A stretch of 9,103 bases of DNA from assembly GCA_021780625.1 (NCBI GenBank), contig JAJXYI010000685.1, positions 1-9,103 on the forward strand, given 5' to 3'. Position numbers and translations under genes: made by a program. The notes below the pieces were generated by a model. That model saw only the letters and a program-made list of their open reading frames with translations, was not told the DNA's origin and searched no databases. Below, piece after piece: positions 1 through 5,784 of the stretch (positions within the stretch are counted from its first letter, which is position 1; each line of letters begins with the position of its first letter). This DNA comes from a bacterium (GTDB taxonomy: Bacteria > Verrucomicrobiota > Verrucomicrobiae > Opitutales > Opitutaceae).

Positions 1-164
1 GACGCCGCCGGCGTCGTCAGGAGCGCCCAGCCCTTCGTGCTCCCGCCGGGAAACAGGTCGACGGGAGTGCTCCAGGCAAAAGTGGAGGCAGCCAAGGCGA
101 GAAACGCCCAGCTGAACGATAGAATGTGCCGCAGACGGGATGTGGGCTTTGTCAAAGGATCCAT
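1..164 (-). CDS. Secreted protein, N-terminal fragment (runs off left edge)
   Basis: This minus-strand reading frame opens with ATG at 164-162 and stays open for 54 codons to the window edge, so only the N-terminus is visible. The first 30 residues form a Sec signal peptide: a basic n-region (MDPLTKPTSRLRH), a hydrophobic stretch (ILSFSWAFLALAASTFA) and a likely cleavage after Ala30. The mature protein begins WSTPVDLFPGGSTKGWALL. That start loosely resembles the 'LF-G-x-x-L-x-GW' opening of DUF1080/3-keto-disaccharide hydrolase (laminin-G-like) proteins, which are common in Verrucomicrobiota and Planctomycetota, but the fragment is too short to assign. No clear Shine-Dalgarno precedes the ATG. 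The frame stays open upstream without an ATG or GTG, so this ATG, which gives a clean signal peptide, is preferred. The gene is divergent from the lipoprotein operon. Confidence 0.6.
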   Translation of the reverse strand, partial: MDPLTKPTSRLRHILSFSWAFLALAASTFAWSTPVDLFPGGSTKGWALLTTPAA

Positions 165-488
165 CGGAATGATTCGGTCTTTTGTGCTGAATCGAACGGT
201 AGGGCCGAGAACGCAACGGACCGGTTTAGCCAATTCTGTCAAGGCGGCCTGACACTCCCCTGCGGACATTTTCCCGACCTGGCTCCAACGACTGCACGTT
301 GCCGAAACGATTCCGCCACGTCATGGCACGGATGGTACATCGGCCTCGGGAAAAAATATTAGAAGTTCGATGGTCAGCTGCAAAAAATGCTGCGTCGCAT
401 CTTTTCCAGGCTGGCAGGGATCTCTTAATTGACCGGCAAGACGTTGGTAAAAAGATAGATGCAAATATGTCATGTATTCGGCGGCGAA

Positions 489-514
489 GTCGAATCGGGC
501 GGCCCGATTACGAC
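489..514. repeat. Near-perfect inverted repeat (operator-like dyad A)
   Basis: Arms AATCGGGC (493-500) and GCCCGATT (502-509) are exact reverse complements around a single central G. They are extended by GTCG (489-492) and CGAC (511-514) with one unpaired A at 510, giving 12-base arms in total. The one-base centre makes a protein-binding DNA dyad more natural than an RNA hairpin. It lies about 75 bases upstream of the candidate operon -35 box. The regulator is unknown. Confidence 0.6.
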
Positions 515-552
515 CGAGTCCGTCCAAAATGTCATCGGCAGCGAGTCAAAAT

Positions 553-567
553 GATCGTAATACGATC
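553..567. repeat. Perfect palindrome (operator-like dyad B)
   Basis: GATCGTAATACGATC is a perfect inverted repeat with 7-base arms around a central A, flanked by AAAAT on the left and TATTT on the right. It lies 17 bases upstream of the candidate -35 box, where an activator or upstream-binding regulator would fit. The heptamer ATTACGA occurs here (minus strand, 561-555) and also in dyad A (507-513), so one factor could bind both. That is inference from a short match. Confidence 0.6.
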
Positions 568-584
568 TATTTAGGTCGCGATAC

Positions 585-613
585 TTGACGTCGGAAGCGG
601 TGCATCCCATAAA
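585..613 (+). promoter_or_regulatory. Candidate sigma70-type promoter of the lipoprotein operon
   Basis: TTGACG (585-590) matches five of six -35 consensus bases. After a 17-base spacer, CATAAA (608-613) matches four of six -10 bases. Transcription would begin near 620, leaving a leader of about 25 bases before the ATG at 646. The position fits: it is the only good match just upstream of the first operon gene and just downstream of both palindromes. Confidence 0.45.
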
Positions 614-645
614 CCCGCGCCACCCCAGCCTAACCAGCTTCATCC

Positions 646-981
646 ATGTTACCCAGACACTTGTGTGTGTTAGGAGCGGCCGCATGCCTGCTCCTGTGCT
701 GCAGCTGCGCGTCCACCTCCGACGCGCGCCTGACAAACCCCAACCAGCCGGGTCCCGCCCTGGGCTCCGCGGTCGGCACGGCTGCCGGCGCGGTGGCAGG
801 CAACGTGGCCGCCATTCCGGTGGCGGCCGCCGAGGGTGCCGCCAAAGCCGCAAAGGCGCCTTTTGACCACGAAAAGCGGGTGATACGCACCTGGAAAACG
901 GAGGTCACGCCGGACGGACGTACGATCCAGGTGCCGGTGGACGTGGAGGTCGACCAATACGGGCGCCCCATCGCCCAGTGA
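646..981 (+). CDS. Small glycine-zipper lipoprotein
   Basis: This is a 111-residue exported protein of unrecognised family. The hydrophobic leader (residues 6-20) ends in a cysteine cluster, CLLLCCSC. Cys21, preceded by Ser and followed by Ala-Ser, is the likely lipidated residue, although the -3 position is Cys rather than the usual Leu. Mature residues 36-52 show a strict glycine repeat, G36, G40, G44, G48 and G52, continuing into an Ala-rich segment to about residue 70. This is a glycine zipper, a pattern associated with membrane-inserted or oligomerising outer-membrane proteins. The C-terminal 40 residues are polar and beta-like (VIRTWKTEVTPDGRTIQVPV). The ATG at 646 has no Shine-Dalgarno, but it gives the leader directly. 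It is the first gene of the operon, 25 bases before the next. Its role is unknown; an outer-membrane anchor or oligomerisation partner for the downstream proteins is a guess. Confidence 0.75.
   Translation: MLPRHLCVLGAAACLLLCCSCASTSDARLTNPNQPGPALGSAVGTAAGAVAGNVAAIPVAAAEGAAKAAKAPFDHEKRVIRTWKTEVTPDGRTIQVPVDVEVDQYGRPIAQ
805..830 (+). repeat. Strong intragenic stem-loop in the first operon gene
   Basis: GGCCGCCA (807-814) pairs exactly with TGGCGGCC (821-828) around a six-base loop TTCCGG. One G-U and one G-C pair (805-806 with 829-830) extend the stem to ten. It lies in the Ala-rich coding segment, so codon choice for Ala and Val may partly explain it. No T-run follows, so it is not an intrinsic terminator. 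Confidence 0.5.
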
Positions 982-1006
982 GTTCAGGTCCAGCGTCTTT
1001 TTCGCC

Positions 1007-2224
1007 ATGAAGAATGCCCTGCTCCTCATCCTCTGCCTGCTCGGCGCAAGCCTGCTCGCGCAGTCGGTAGAACACGACACCTCCGTCGATCCTGCACGGG
1101 TCGAGACACGGACCTACAAGACCAAGGACGGTCGCATGGTGACGGAAAGGGTCACGACCACGCGCATCAAGGAAACGGATACCGTGACGCCAGCCTCCCA
1201 TTTCAAGGCTGCGCTTTTCATCAATAACCGGGCTGGCGCGAAGTTCGACGCCGCCATGGCTCCGTTCGAGGACCTGGTGACTGGAAAGGTCACCGACAAG
1301 GGGTTTGAGGTGTTGAGCCGAGAGGTGATCACGGATTCCATGCGGTCGTTTGATTCGCAGGTGGCCTCGTCGCGCCGCGACCCGAACGGCCTGGATGCGC
1401 AGCTTACCGAGGGTTCCTCGGCTCTGCGTCTCGCGCAAGGTCTCGGTGCCGATTACCTGTTGGTCGCCTCGATCACATCGATTGGAACCAAGGAGCGGGC
1501 CATCGATGCCTACGGGGTCAAGATGATCACCAAGGACACTACCATGCGGGTGTCCTACAAGATTCTCGACGGCCATACGGGCGGTTCGATCACCGCGGGC
1601 ACCTTCGCGGTCACCGCATCGTCACGGCAGTCCGCGAATGCGGTCGAGAAGGATGATGATGTCTACAACGAGCTTCTGGACCAGGCCTCCACGAAGATCG
1701 CCGACAGCCTGGAGACGAAGGTCGCCGACAATCGAATCCGGCCTCCGTCAGAGGCGCCGTCTGCGGTCCGGTTCACCGTGAAAGCCGAGGCCGCCGACCT
1801 CATGATTCCCGACGTGCGGATCGGCGCTGATCGCACGGTGTCGATTTCCGACAATTCGTTGAAGGTCGCCCCGGTCGCCGCCACCGTGGAGATCGACGGG
1901 GTCGCTGTCGGCACCGCGCCCGGTTCTTTCTCGGTTGCTCCCGGCTTTCACAAGCTCCGGGTATCCCGAGAGGGTTTCGTTTCCTGGGAACGGACGATCA
2001 ATGCGGTGGACGGCCAGAGCCTGACGGTGGCGCTGCGACTGTCGGAGGCCCAGTATCAGCGTTGGAAGGACGCGACCGCGTTCATCAACGGGCTTAAGAA
2101 TGGAGCCAAACTCACCGACGCCCAGGTGAAGGTTCTCGAAGGGGCTGGGAAGATGCTCGAGCAGAGCGGATTCAAGGTGAACACGAAGGACGCCCCGGGC
2201 GCGGTCTACCACTCGATCTTTTAA
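1007..2224 (+). CDS. CsgG/LpoB-like periplasmic protein with PEGA domain
   Basis: This is a 405-residue exported protein. Residues 1-18 are a Sec signal peptide (MKNALLLILCLLGASLLA, cleavage before Gln19). The only Cys (Cys10) is inside the hydrophobic core, so it is not a lipoprotein. Residues about 66-240 resemble the CsgG/LpoB alpha-beta fold: AALFINNRAG, then the 'GFEVLSREVITDSM' strand-helix, 'GADYLLVASITSIG', and a 'YKILDGHTGG' strand leading to a final helix. Residues about 290-345 are a PEGA domain (VEIDGVAVGTAPGSFSVAPG, then HKLRV-REGF). PEGA is a surface or periplasmic beta module often involved in binding cell-envelope components. A helical tail (350-405) is unassigned. CsgG needs a lipidated N-terminus to form a pore, so a pore is unlikely here. 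The gene lies in the operon 25 bases after the previous gene and 13 before the next. Fold assignment is by motif reading; substrate and partner are unknown. Confidence 0.75.
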   Translation: MKNALLLILCLLGASLLAQSVEHDTSVDPARVETRTYKTKDGRMVTERVTTTRIKETDTVTPASHFKAALFINNRAGAKFDAAMAPFEDLVTGKVTDKGFEVLSREVITDSMRSFDSQVASSRRDPNGLDAQLTEGSSALRLAQGLGADYLLVASITSIGTKERAIDAYGVKMITKDTTMRVSYKILDGHTGGSITAGTFAVTASSRQSANAVEKDDDVYNELLDQASTKIADSLETKVADNRIRPPSEAPSAVRFTVKAEAADLMIPDVRIGADRTVSISDNSLKVAPVAATVEIDGVAVGTAPGSFSVAPGFHKLRVSREGFVSWERTINAVDGQSLTVALRLSEAQYQRWKDATAFINGLKNGAKLTDAQVKVLEGAGKMLEQSGFKVNTKDAPGAVYHSIF

Positions 2225-2237
2225 CAGCGAATCCACT

Positions 2238-3098
2238 ATGAAGACCTGGTGCCTCTTTGCCCTCTGCGGGGTGCTGGCCGCGATCAGCCGCGGCCAGCCA
2301 GTAGCCCCGCATATGAAAAAAATTGCGATCAGCGACGTGAAGGCGACCCCCGCCGTCGTGGCTGCTGCGGCAAAGGCCGGCTGCAGCAATTCGCTGGACC
2401 GGGTGGTCCAGTCGGTCGACAGCCAGCTGATCGACAGCGTGCATAATACGCGGAAGTTCGACGTGATCGCCCGGTCCGATCTCCAATCCTTGCTGAAGGA
2501 AGCGGATTTCGCCGGTGGTTCATTCAAGATCTCCGGCGTCGATTACCTGCTCGTCACCACCATCGACGACTTCCAGGACTACCAGGAGACTCGTGAGTTC
2601 AAGGCTCTCGGGAAGAGCGCTTCATGGCGAGTGATCCGGCTCGCCGCCGTCGGAAAGATCTACGACGCGTCGAGCGGGAAGCTGATCGAATCCGCCAACT
2701 TTCCGCTGGAGATCCGTGATCAGACCGAGAACGTCGCCGACGCAAAAAACGGCGACCTTAGCGACGCGCTCCTTCACGACATCACCTCCCAGCTTACGGT
2801 TGCCATCTCCAACCGGATCGCGGACGTCATTTTTCCGGCGCGAATCATTGCCAGGATGGACCAGGAGGTGACCATAAACCGGGGCGAAGGCACCGGTTTT
2901 TCCGTTGGCCAAGTCTGGGCGGTTTTTGCCCAGGGGCAGGAGCTTGTCGACCCCGACACGGGAGCCTCGCTCGGACGCGAGGAAGTGCAGGTGGGCAAGG
3001 TCCAGGTGGTCCGCATCACACCGAAGACTACTGTCGCTCGCGTGCTCGAGGACACCGGCATTCAGAACGGCGCGATCCTCAGACCGTTGTCGAAATAG
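2238..3098 (+). CDS. CsgG-like periplasmic protein with FlgT-C-like tail
   Basis: This is a 286-residue exported protein. The leader MKTWCLFALCGVLAAISRGQ has two cysteines but no acceptable lipobox, so a type I signal with cleavage near residue 20 is likely. Residues about 26-200 fit the CsgG/LpoB fold: 'KKIAISDVKATP', 'FDVIARSDLQSLLKEADF', 'GVDYLLVTTIDDFQDY', 'VGKIYDASSGKLIES', then a helix ending ISNRIADVIFPARI. Residues about 208-284 form a small beta domain, 'VTINRGEGTGFSVGQVWAVF', 'DPDTGASLG', 'GKVQVVRI' and 'ILRP'. This is like the C-terminal domain seen in FlgT and in many LpoB/CsgG-related proteins. The start follows the previous stop by 13 bases, indicating tight co-transcription. 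It is a diverged paralogue of the preceding protein with a different accessory domain, suggesting a heteromeric periplasmic assembly. The exact role is unknown. Confidence 0.75.
   Translation: MKTWCLFALCGVLAAISRGQPVAPHMKKIAISDVKATPAVVAAAAKAGCSNSLDRVVQSVDSQLIDSVHNTRKFDVIARSDLQSLLKEADFAGGSFKISGVDYLLVTTIDDFQDYQETREFKALGKSASWRVIRLAAVGKIYDASSGKLIESANFPLEIRDQTENVADAKNGDLSDALLHDITSQLTVAISNRIADVIFPARIIARMDQEVTINRGEGTGFSVGQVWAVFAQGQELVDPDTGASLGREEVQVGKVQVVRITPKTTVARVLEDTGIQNGAILRPLSK
2273..2298 (+). repeat. Perfect 10-bp stem-loop early in the second CsgG-like gene
   Basis: GCTGGCCGCG (2273-2282) is the exact reverse complement of CGCGGCCAGC (2289-2298), with loop ATCAGC. It begins 36 bases into the coding region, in the signal-peptide codons. 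No T-run follows, so it is not an intrinsic terminator. As RNA it would be very stable and could slow the first translating ribosomes or mark an mRNA processing point; this is inference. Confidence 0.6.
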
Positions 3099-3135
3099 CA
3101 CGGCGGCACCCAGCCGGCTCCGGGATTCTCCAGCC

Positions 3136-4680
3136 ATGAAAACATATACCCCGATCCTCGCAGTCGCCGCCGCCTTCGTGATGGCGGGCTGTCAGAACTA
3201 TACCGCGCAATCGGCCGACTTTTCCTCGGCCTGGCACACGGGCCGAGTCCAGGCGGCGGCCTCCGAAGTGCAGAAGAAGGCCTCGGACAACAAGGACAAC
3301 AAAGACACTGTGATCTGGAACCTCGAGCTCGGGACTGCGCTGAGGACCGAGGCGATGGCCGATCTCCCTCCTCCGGCTGATCCGAAGGCCGCTCCAAGCA
3401 CACCCATGGGTGCCGGCTCTGGAACGCTGCCGACCATTGCCGACCCCTCGAACCAGTATCTCAAGGACAGCCTGACGGCATTCGAACGCGCCGCGGATCA
3501 GATCCGCAAATACGACGACCAGGCCAAAGTCCATGTGGGGAGCGAGGCCGGAGCGCTGATGGTCAACCTTGCCCAGCTGCCCTACACTGGACGCGGGTGC
3601 GACAGAATCATGCTCCACGTGTACGCTGCACTCGACTACATGTCGCTCGGGAATTCCGACGCCGCCCGTGTCGAGTTGCACAGGGTCTATCAAGCCCAGG
3701 TTGACGCCAAGGATGCAAACGAGAAGCGCATCGCGGAATCCCAACGCCTGGCTGCCGAGGCTGCCAAGAACGGCAGCAAAAACCAATCGGGGCAAAAGGC
3801 TGTTTTCGATGCATCAGCCGCGCAGAAGAACCCCGCTGTCAATGCCGCCTTGTCCGATGTCGATCGCGAGACCTCCGGGTTGATCTACCAAGGCTACGCA
3901 AACTACGTGAATCCCTACGCAGTGTTTCTCGACGGGCTGTTCTTCATGACCAACGCCTCCGGTCCGTCTGACACCGAACACGCCCGGAAGTCCTTCGAAC
4001 GCCTCGCAGGCATGACGCAAAACGATTTTGTGAAGGAGGATCTCGCGACCGCCACCGATGCCGCTAATGGTCGGAATCCCGAGAATCTGACCTACGTCGT
4101 TTTCGAGACGGGAAGCGCGGCTTCCCTGCAGGAGTGGAAGCTGGCGGTGCCGGTTCCAGTCGACCAAAACAAGATCGTCGTCGCGACTGTCGCGCTGCCG
4201 CGTTTGAGGGTCGACAACACGTTTGCACCCTATCTCGACGTGAGTGCTGCGGGAACGACGACGCGCACCGAGCTGCTCTGCAACATGGATGCCGTCATCG
4301 CCCAGGACTTCCACAACGAGTGGCCTTCGATCCTGACGAAATCGCTCATCTCGACCGGGCTCAAGGCGATCCTGAATTACCAGACACAGAAGCAGACTTC
4401 GAATTCAGGCGGTGGATACGCTCAGCTGTTCGCGTCCCTTGCGATGAACATCTATTCGATGGCCTCGACCATCGCGGACACGCGTTCCTGGACCACGTTG
4501 CCCAAGCAGTTTCAGTACTGTCGGATCGTGACGCCCCCGGACCGTACCATCACCGTGTCGGCACCCGGTTGTCAGCCACATATCGTCAAGCTCAAGGCCG
4601 GAAAGGTGAACCTGGTGGTCATTCGCAATATCGCTCCCGGACTTCCGGAGTTTGTCGACCAGGCGGTCCTCAGCATCTGA
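3136..4680 (+). CDS. COG3014-family outer-membrane lipoprotein
   Basis: This is a 514-residue lipoprotein. The frame is open further upstream, overlapping the previous gene. ATG at 3136 is chosen because it gives a clean lipoprotein signal, hydrophobic residues 6-18 and lipobox VMAGC with Cys19. The residue after Cys is Gln, which favours outer-membrane sorting under the E. coli rule. The N-terminal half is helical and TPR-like, with family-type segments: 'WNLELGTALR' (61-70), a segment around 'SLTAFERAADQIRKYD' (112-127), 'MLHVYAALDYMSLGNSDAARVE' (159-180, quoted here as its key residues Y163, D167, Y168, G172, R178, E180), and 'YQGYANYVNPYAVFLDGLFF' (251-270). The C-terminal half is beta-rich with a well-conserved last stretch 'TPPDRTITVSAPGC'. 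COG3014 has no established biochemical role. Its genes are known next to ycfL and lpoB, exactly as here. A scaffold role at the inner face of the outer membrane is inferred. There is no Shine-Dalgarno. Confidence 0.8.
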   Translation: MKTYTPILAVAAAFVMAGCQNYTAQSADFSSAWHTGRVQAAASEVQKKASDNKDNKDTVIWNLELGTALRTEAMADLPPPADPKAAPSTPMGAGSGTLPTIADPSNQYLKDSLTAFERAADQIRKYDDQAKVHVGSEAGALMVNLAQLPYTGRGCDRIMLHVYAALDYMSLGNSDAARVELHRVYQAQVDAKDANEKRIAESQRLAAEAAKNGSKNQSGQKAVFDASAAQKNPAVNAALSDVDRETSGLIYQGYANYVNPYAVFLDGLFFMTNASGPSDTEHARKSFERLAGMTQNDFVKEDLATATDAANGRNPENLTYVVFETGSAASLQEWKLAVPVPVDQNKIVVATVALPRLRVDNTFAPYLDVSAAGTTTRTELLCNMDAVIAQDFHNEWPSILTKSLISTGLKAILNYQTQKQTSNSGGGYAQLFASLAMNIYSMASTIADTRSWTTLPKQFQYCRIVTPPDRTITVSAPGCQPHIVKLKAGKVNLVVIRNIAPGLPEFVDQAVLSI

Positions 4681-4725
4681 ACGCCGGACGTCCCAGGTAT
4701 TGGTAACGCCAATTCTTCGATTGTT

Positions 4726-5133
4726 ATGCGAAATCTAATCCTATTCGTGGCCATGGCGATGGCCGCAGGCGCAGGCTGCCAGAACGTGAACAGCGTCGAG
4801 CGCGCCGTTCCCGTGGCAAGTCCGAGCTACGTTTCCGACAAGCGTATCATCACCGACTATACGCTGGCGAAGTCTCTCGCCATCGTGTCGGTGTATCAGA
4901 CCACGGTCAGCGGCAACCTGCTCAAGATCCAGGTGCAGGTCGAGAACCTGTCCAGCCGCACCAACAACCTTCGCTACCGAATCCAGTGGACCGACCGCGA
5001 CGGCATGGTCGTCGACTCGCCGCTCGATGTCTGGAAGCCGCTGACCCTGCAGGGCCGCGAGCGCAGCTCGGTGTCGGGCGTCGCTCCGACCCCGGCCGCC
5101 GTGGACTTCACCATTAAGTTCCAGGAAAGCTGA
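4726..5133 (+). CDS. ycfL: YcfL-family (DUF1425) lipoprotein
   Basis: This is a 135-residue lipoprotein, close to the size of E. coli YcfL. The signal peptide ends in AGAGC, with lipidated Cys18 followed by Gln. The mature domain is a small beta sandwich with the family pattern: 'LLKIQVQVENLSSRTNNLRY' (65-84), 'YRIQWTDRDGMVVDS' (84-98), 'W-x-P-L-T-L-x-G-x-E' (W103 to E112) and 'GVAPTPAAVDFTIKF' (118-132). Its function is not established. The E. coli gene lies directly upstream of lpoB, and the same order is kept here, 36 bases before lpoB, which supports a linked role in the envelope. It begins 45 bases after the COG3014 gene. A short ATTGG/CCAAT repeat at 4699-4713 in that gap is too weak for a terminator. 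The symbol is given by family similarity. Confidence 0.8.
   Translation: MRNLILFVAMAMAAGAGCQNVNSVERAVPVASPSYVSDKRIITDYTLAKSLAIVSVYQTTVSGNLLKIQVQVENLSSRTNNLRYRIQWTDRDGMVVDSPLDVWKPLTLQGRERSSVSGVAPTPAAVDFTIKFQES
4747..4766 (+). repeat. Stem-loop in the signal-peptide codons of ycfL
   Basis: GGCCAT (4749-4754) pairs with ATGGCC (4759-4764) around loop GGCG. A U-G pair and a G-C pair extend it to eight pairs. It begins 21 bases into the coding region. It may arise from Ala/Met codons, but the position parallels hairpins in two neighbouring operon genes. Confidence 0.4.
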
Positions 5134-5169
5134 TCTCGTCCCAAAAATTCGACTCGCCTTAGACCCAAA

Positions 5170-5775
5170 ATGAAACTGCGCCATATCGCCATTGCCTCCG
5201 CCGTTTCGGCGGCGGGATTCCTCCTCGCGGGCTGCGAGACCTCGACCCAGGTCACTCCGGTCGATCCTGCTGCCAACAACATCATCAATTCGTCCCAGAT
5301 TTCTCCGGGTGAATGGGCCCAGGCTGCGGACAAACTTGTCGCAAACCTGTTTGCATCAGGCGTGCTCGACCGCGCGCCACAGAAGCCCGCCATCATGGCC
5401 GTGTCGCGAATCGTCAACGACACGCAGGAGCAGATCGATACCGATTCGCTCGTGAAGAAGATCCGCGTCGCCCTCAACCAAAGCGGCAAGGTGCTCACGA
5501 CCACCACGCTCGGGCTGGGTGGCAAGGCTGAGGACCCGCTCGCAAAGGAGGCGGCCGAATACAATCAATTCATGGCCGGTCAGAAGGAACAGTCTCGCAT
5601 GCCGTACTACACCCTTTCGGGAAAAATCATCGAGGACCGGATACGCAGAGGAAACAACACCCAGGTAACCTATACGTTCCAGCTTTCGTTGACGACGGTC
5701 TCCGACGGATTGGCCGTCTGGGAGTCAGAGCAGCAGATCGCGAAGGTGGCGCATAGACCGGCTGTGAGTTGGTGA
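5170..5775 (+). CDS. lpoB: LpoB-like penicillin-binding protein activator lipoprotein
   Basis: This is a 201-residue lipoprotein homologous to LpoB, the outer-membrane activator of the bifunctional peptidoglycan synthase PBP1b in E. coli. The signal peptide ends FLLAGC, with lipidated Cys22 followed by Glu. Family segments are visible: 'WAQAADKLVANLFASGVL' (49-66), 'KPAIMAVSRIVNDTQEQID' (72-90), 'LVKKIRVALNQSGKV' (94-108), 'MPYYTLSGKIIED' (144-156), 'TQVTYTFQLSLTTVSDGLAV' (164-183) and the typical end 'E-x-x-I-x-K ... P-x-V-S-W'. The linker between Cys22 and the folded domain is only about 25 residues, shorter than the long flexible arm of E. coli LpoB. It is the last operon gene and is followed by a terminator. 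No PBP partner is seen nearby, so the E. coli function is transferred only by homology. Confidence 0.85.
   Translation: MKLRHIAIASAVSAAGFLLAGCETSTQVTPVDPAANNIINSSQISPGEWAQAADKLVANLFASGVLDRAPQKPAIMAVSRIVNDTQEQIDTDSLVKKIRVALNQSGKVLTTTTLGLGGKAEDPLAKEAAEYNQFMAGQKEQSRMPYYTLSGKIIEDRIRRGNNTQVTYTFQLSLTTVSDGLAVWESEQQIAKVAHRPAVSW
5198..5212 (+). repeat. Short GC stem-loop in the signal-peptide codons of lpoB
   Basis: CCGCCG (5198-5203) pairs with CGGCGG (5207-5212) around loop TTT, starting 28 bases after the ATG. Ala/Ser codon use could produce it by chance. It is listed because two neighbouring operon genes have similarly placed hairpins. Confidence 0.35.
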
Positions 5776-5784
5776 CACGCGATG

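Larger units (their letters stand above)
165..645. other. Divergent intergenic regulatory region
   Basis: This 481-base stretch separates the left-edge gene from the operon. Short frames exist on both strands, but none has a plausible signal peptide, domain or start. The part from about 345 to 580 is visibly richer in A and T than the flanking genes. It holds two palindromes (489-514 and 553-567) and a rightward promoter candidate (585-613). A consensus -35-like TTGACA lies on the minus strand at 242-237, but no good -10 follows at the normal distance, so the leftward promoter is not located. Confidence 0.6.

Noticed and set aside
299..574. Plus-strand frame of 91 codons in the divergent gap
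   Set aside because: It has a basic, low-complexity product with no domain, runs through both palindromes and has no supporting start signal.
905..1576. Minus-strand frame of 223 codons over the first two operon genes
   Set aside because: It is opposite two well-supported exported proteins and has no motif or signal peptide of its own.
2905..3135. 77-codon upstream extension of the COG3014 gene
   Set aside because: It overlaps the preceding CsgG-like gene. The internal ATG at 3136 gives a perfect lipoprotein signal peptide, so the extension is not coding.
4699..4713. ATTGG/CCAAT inverted repeat as a terminator between the COG3014 gene and ycfL
   Set aside because: There are only five pairs, AT-containing, and no T-run follows. 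It is too weak to end transcription.
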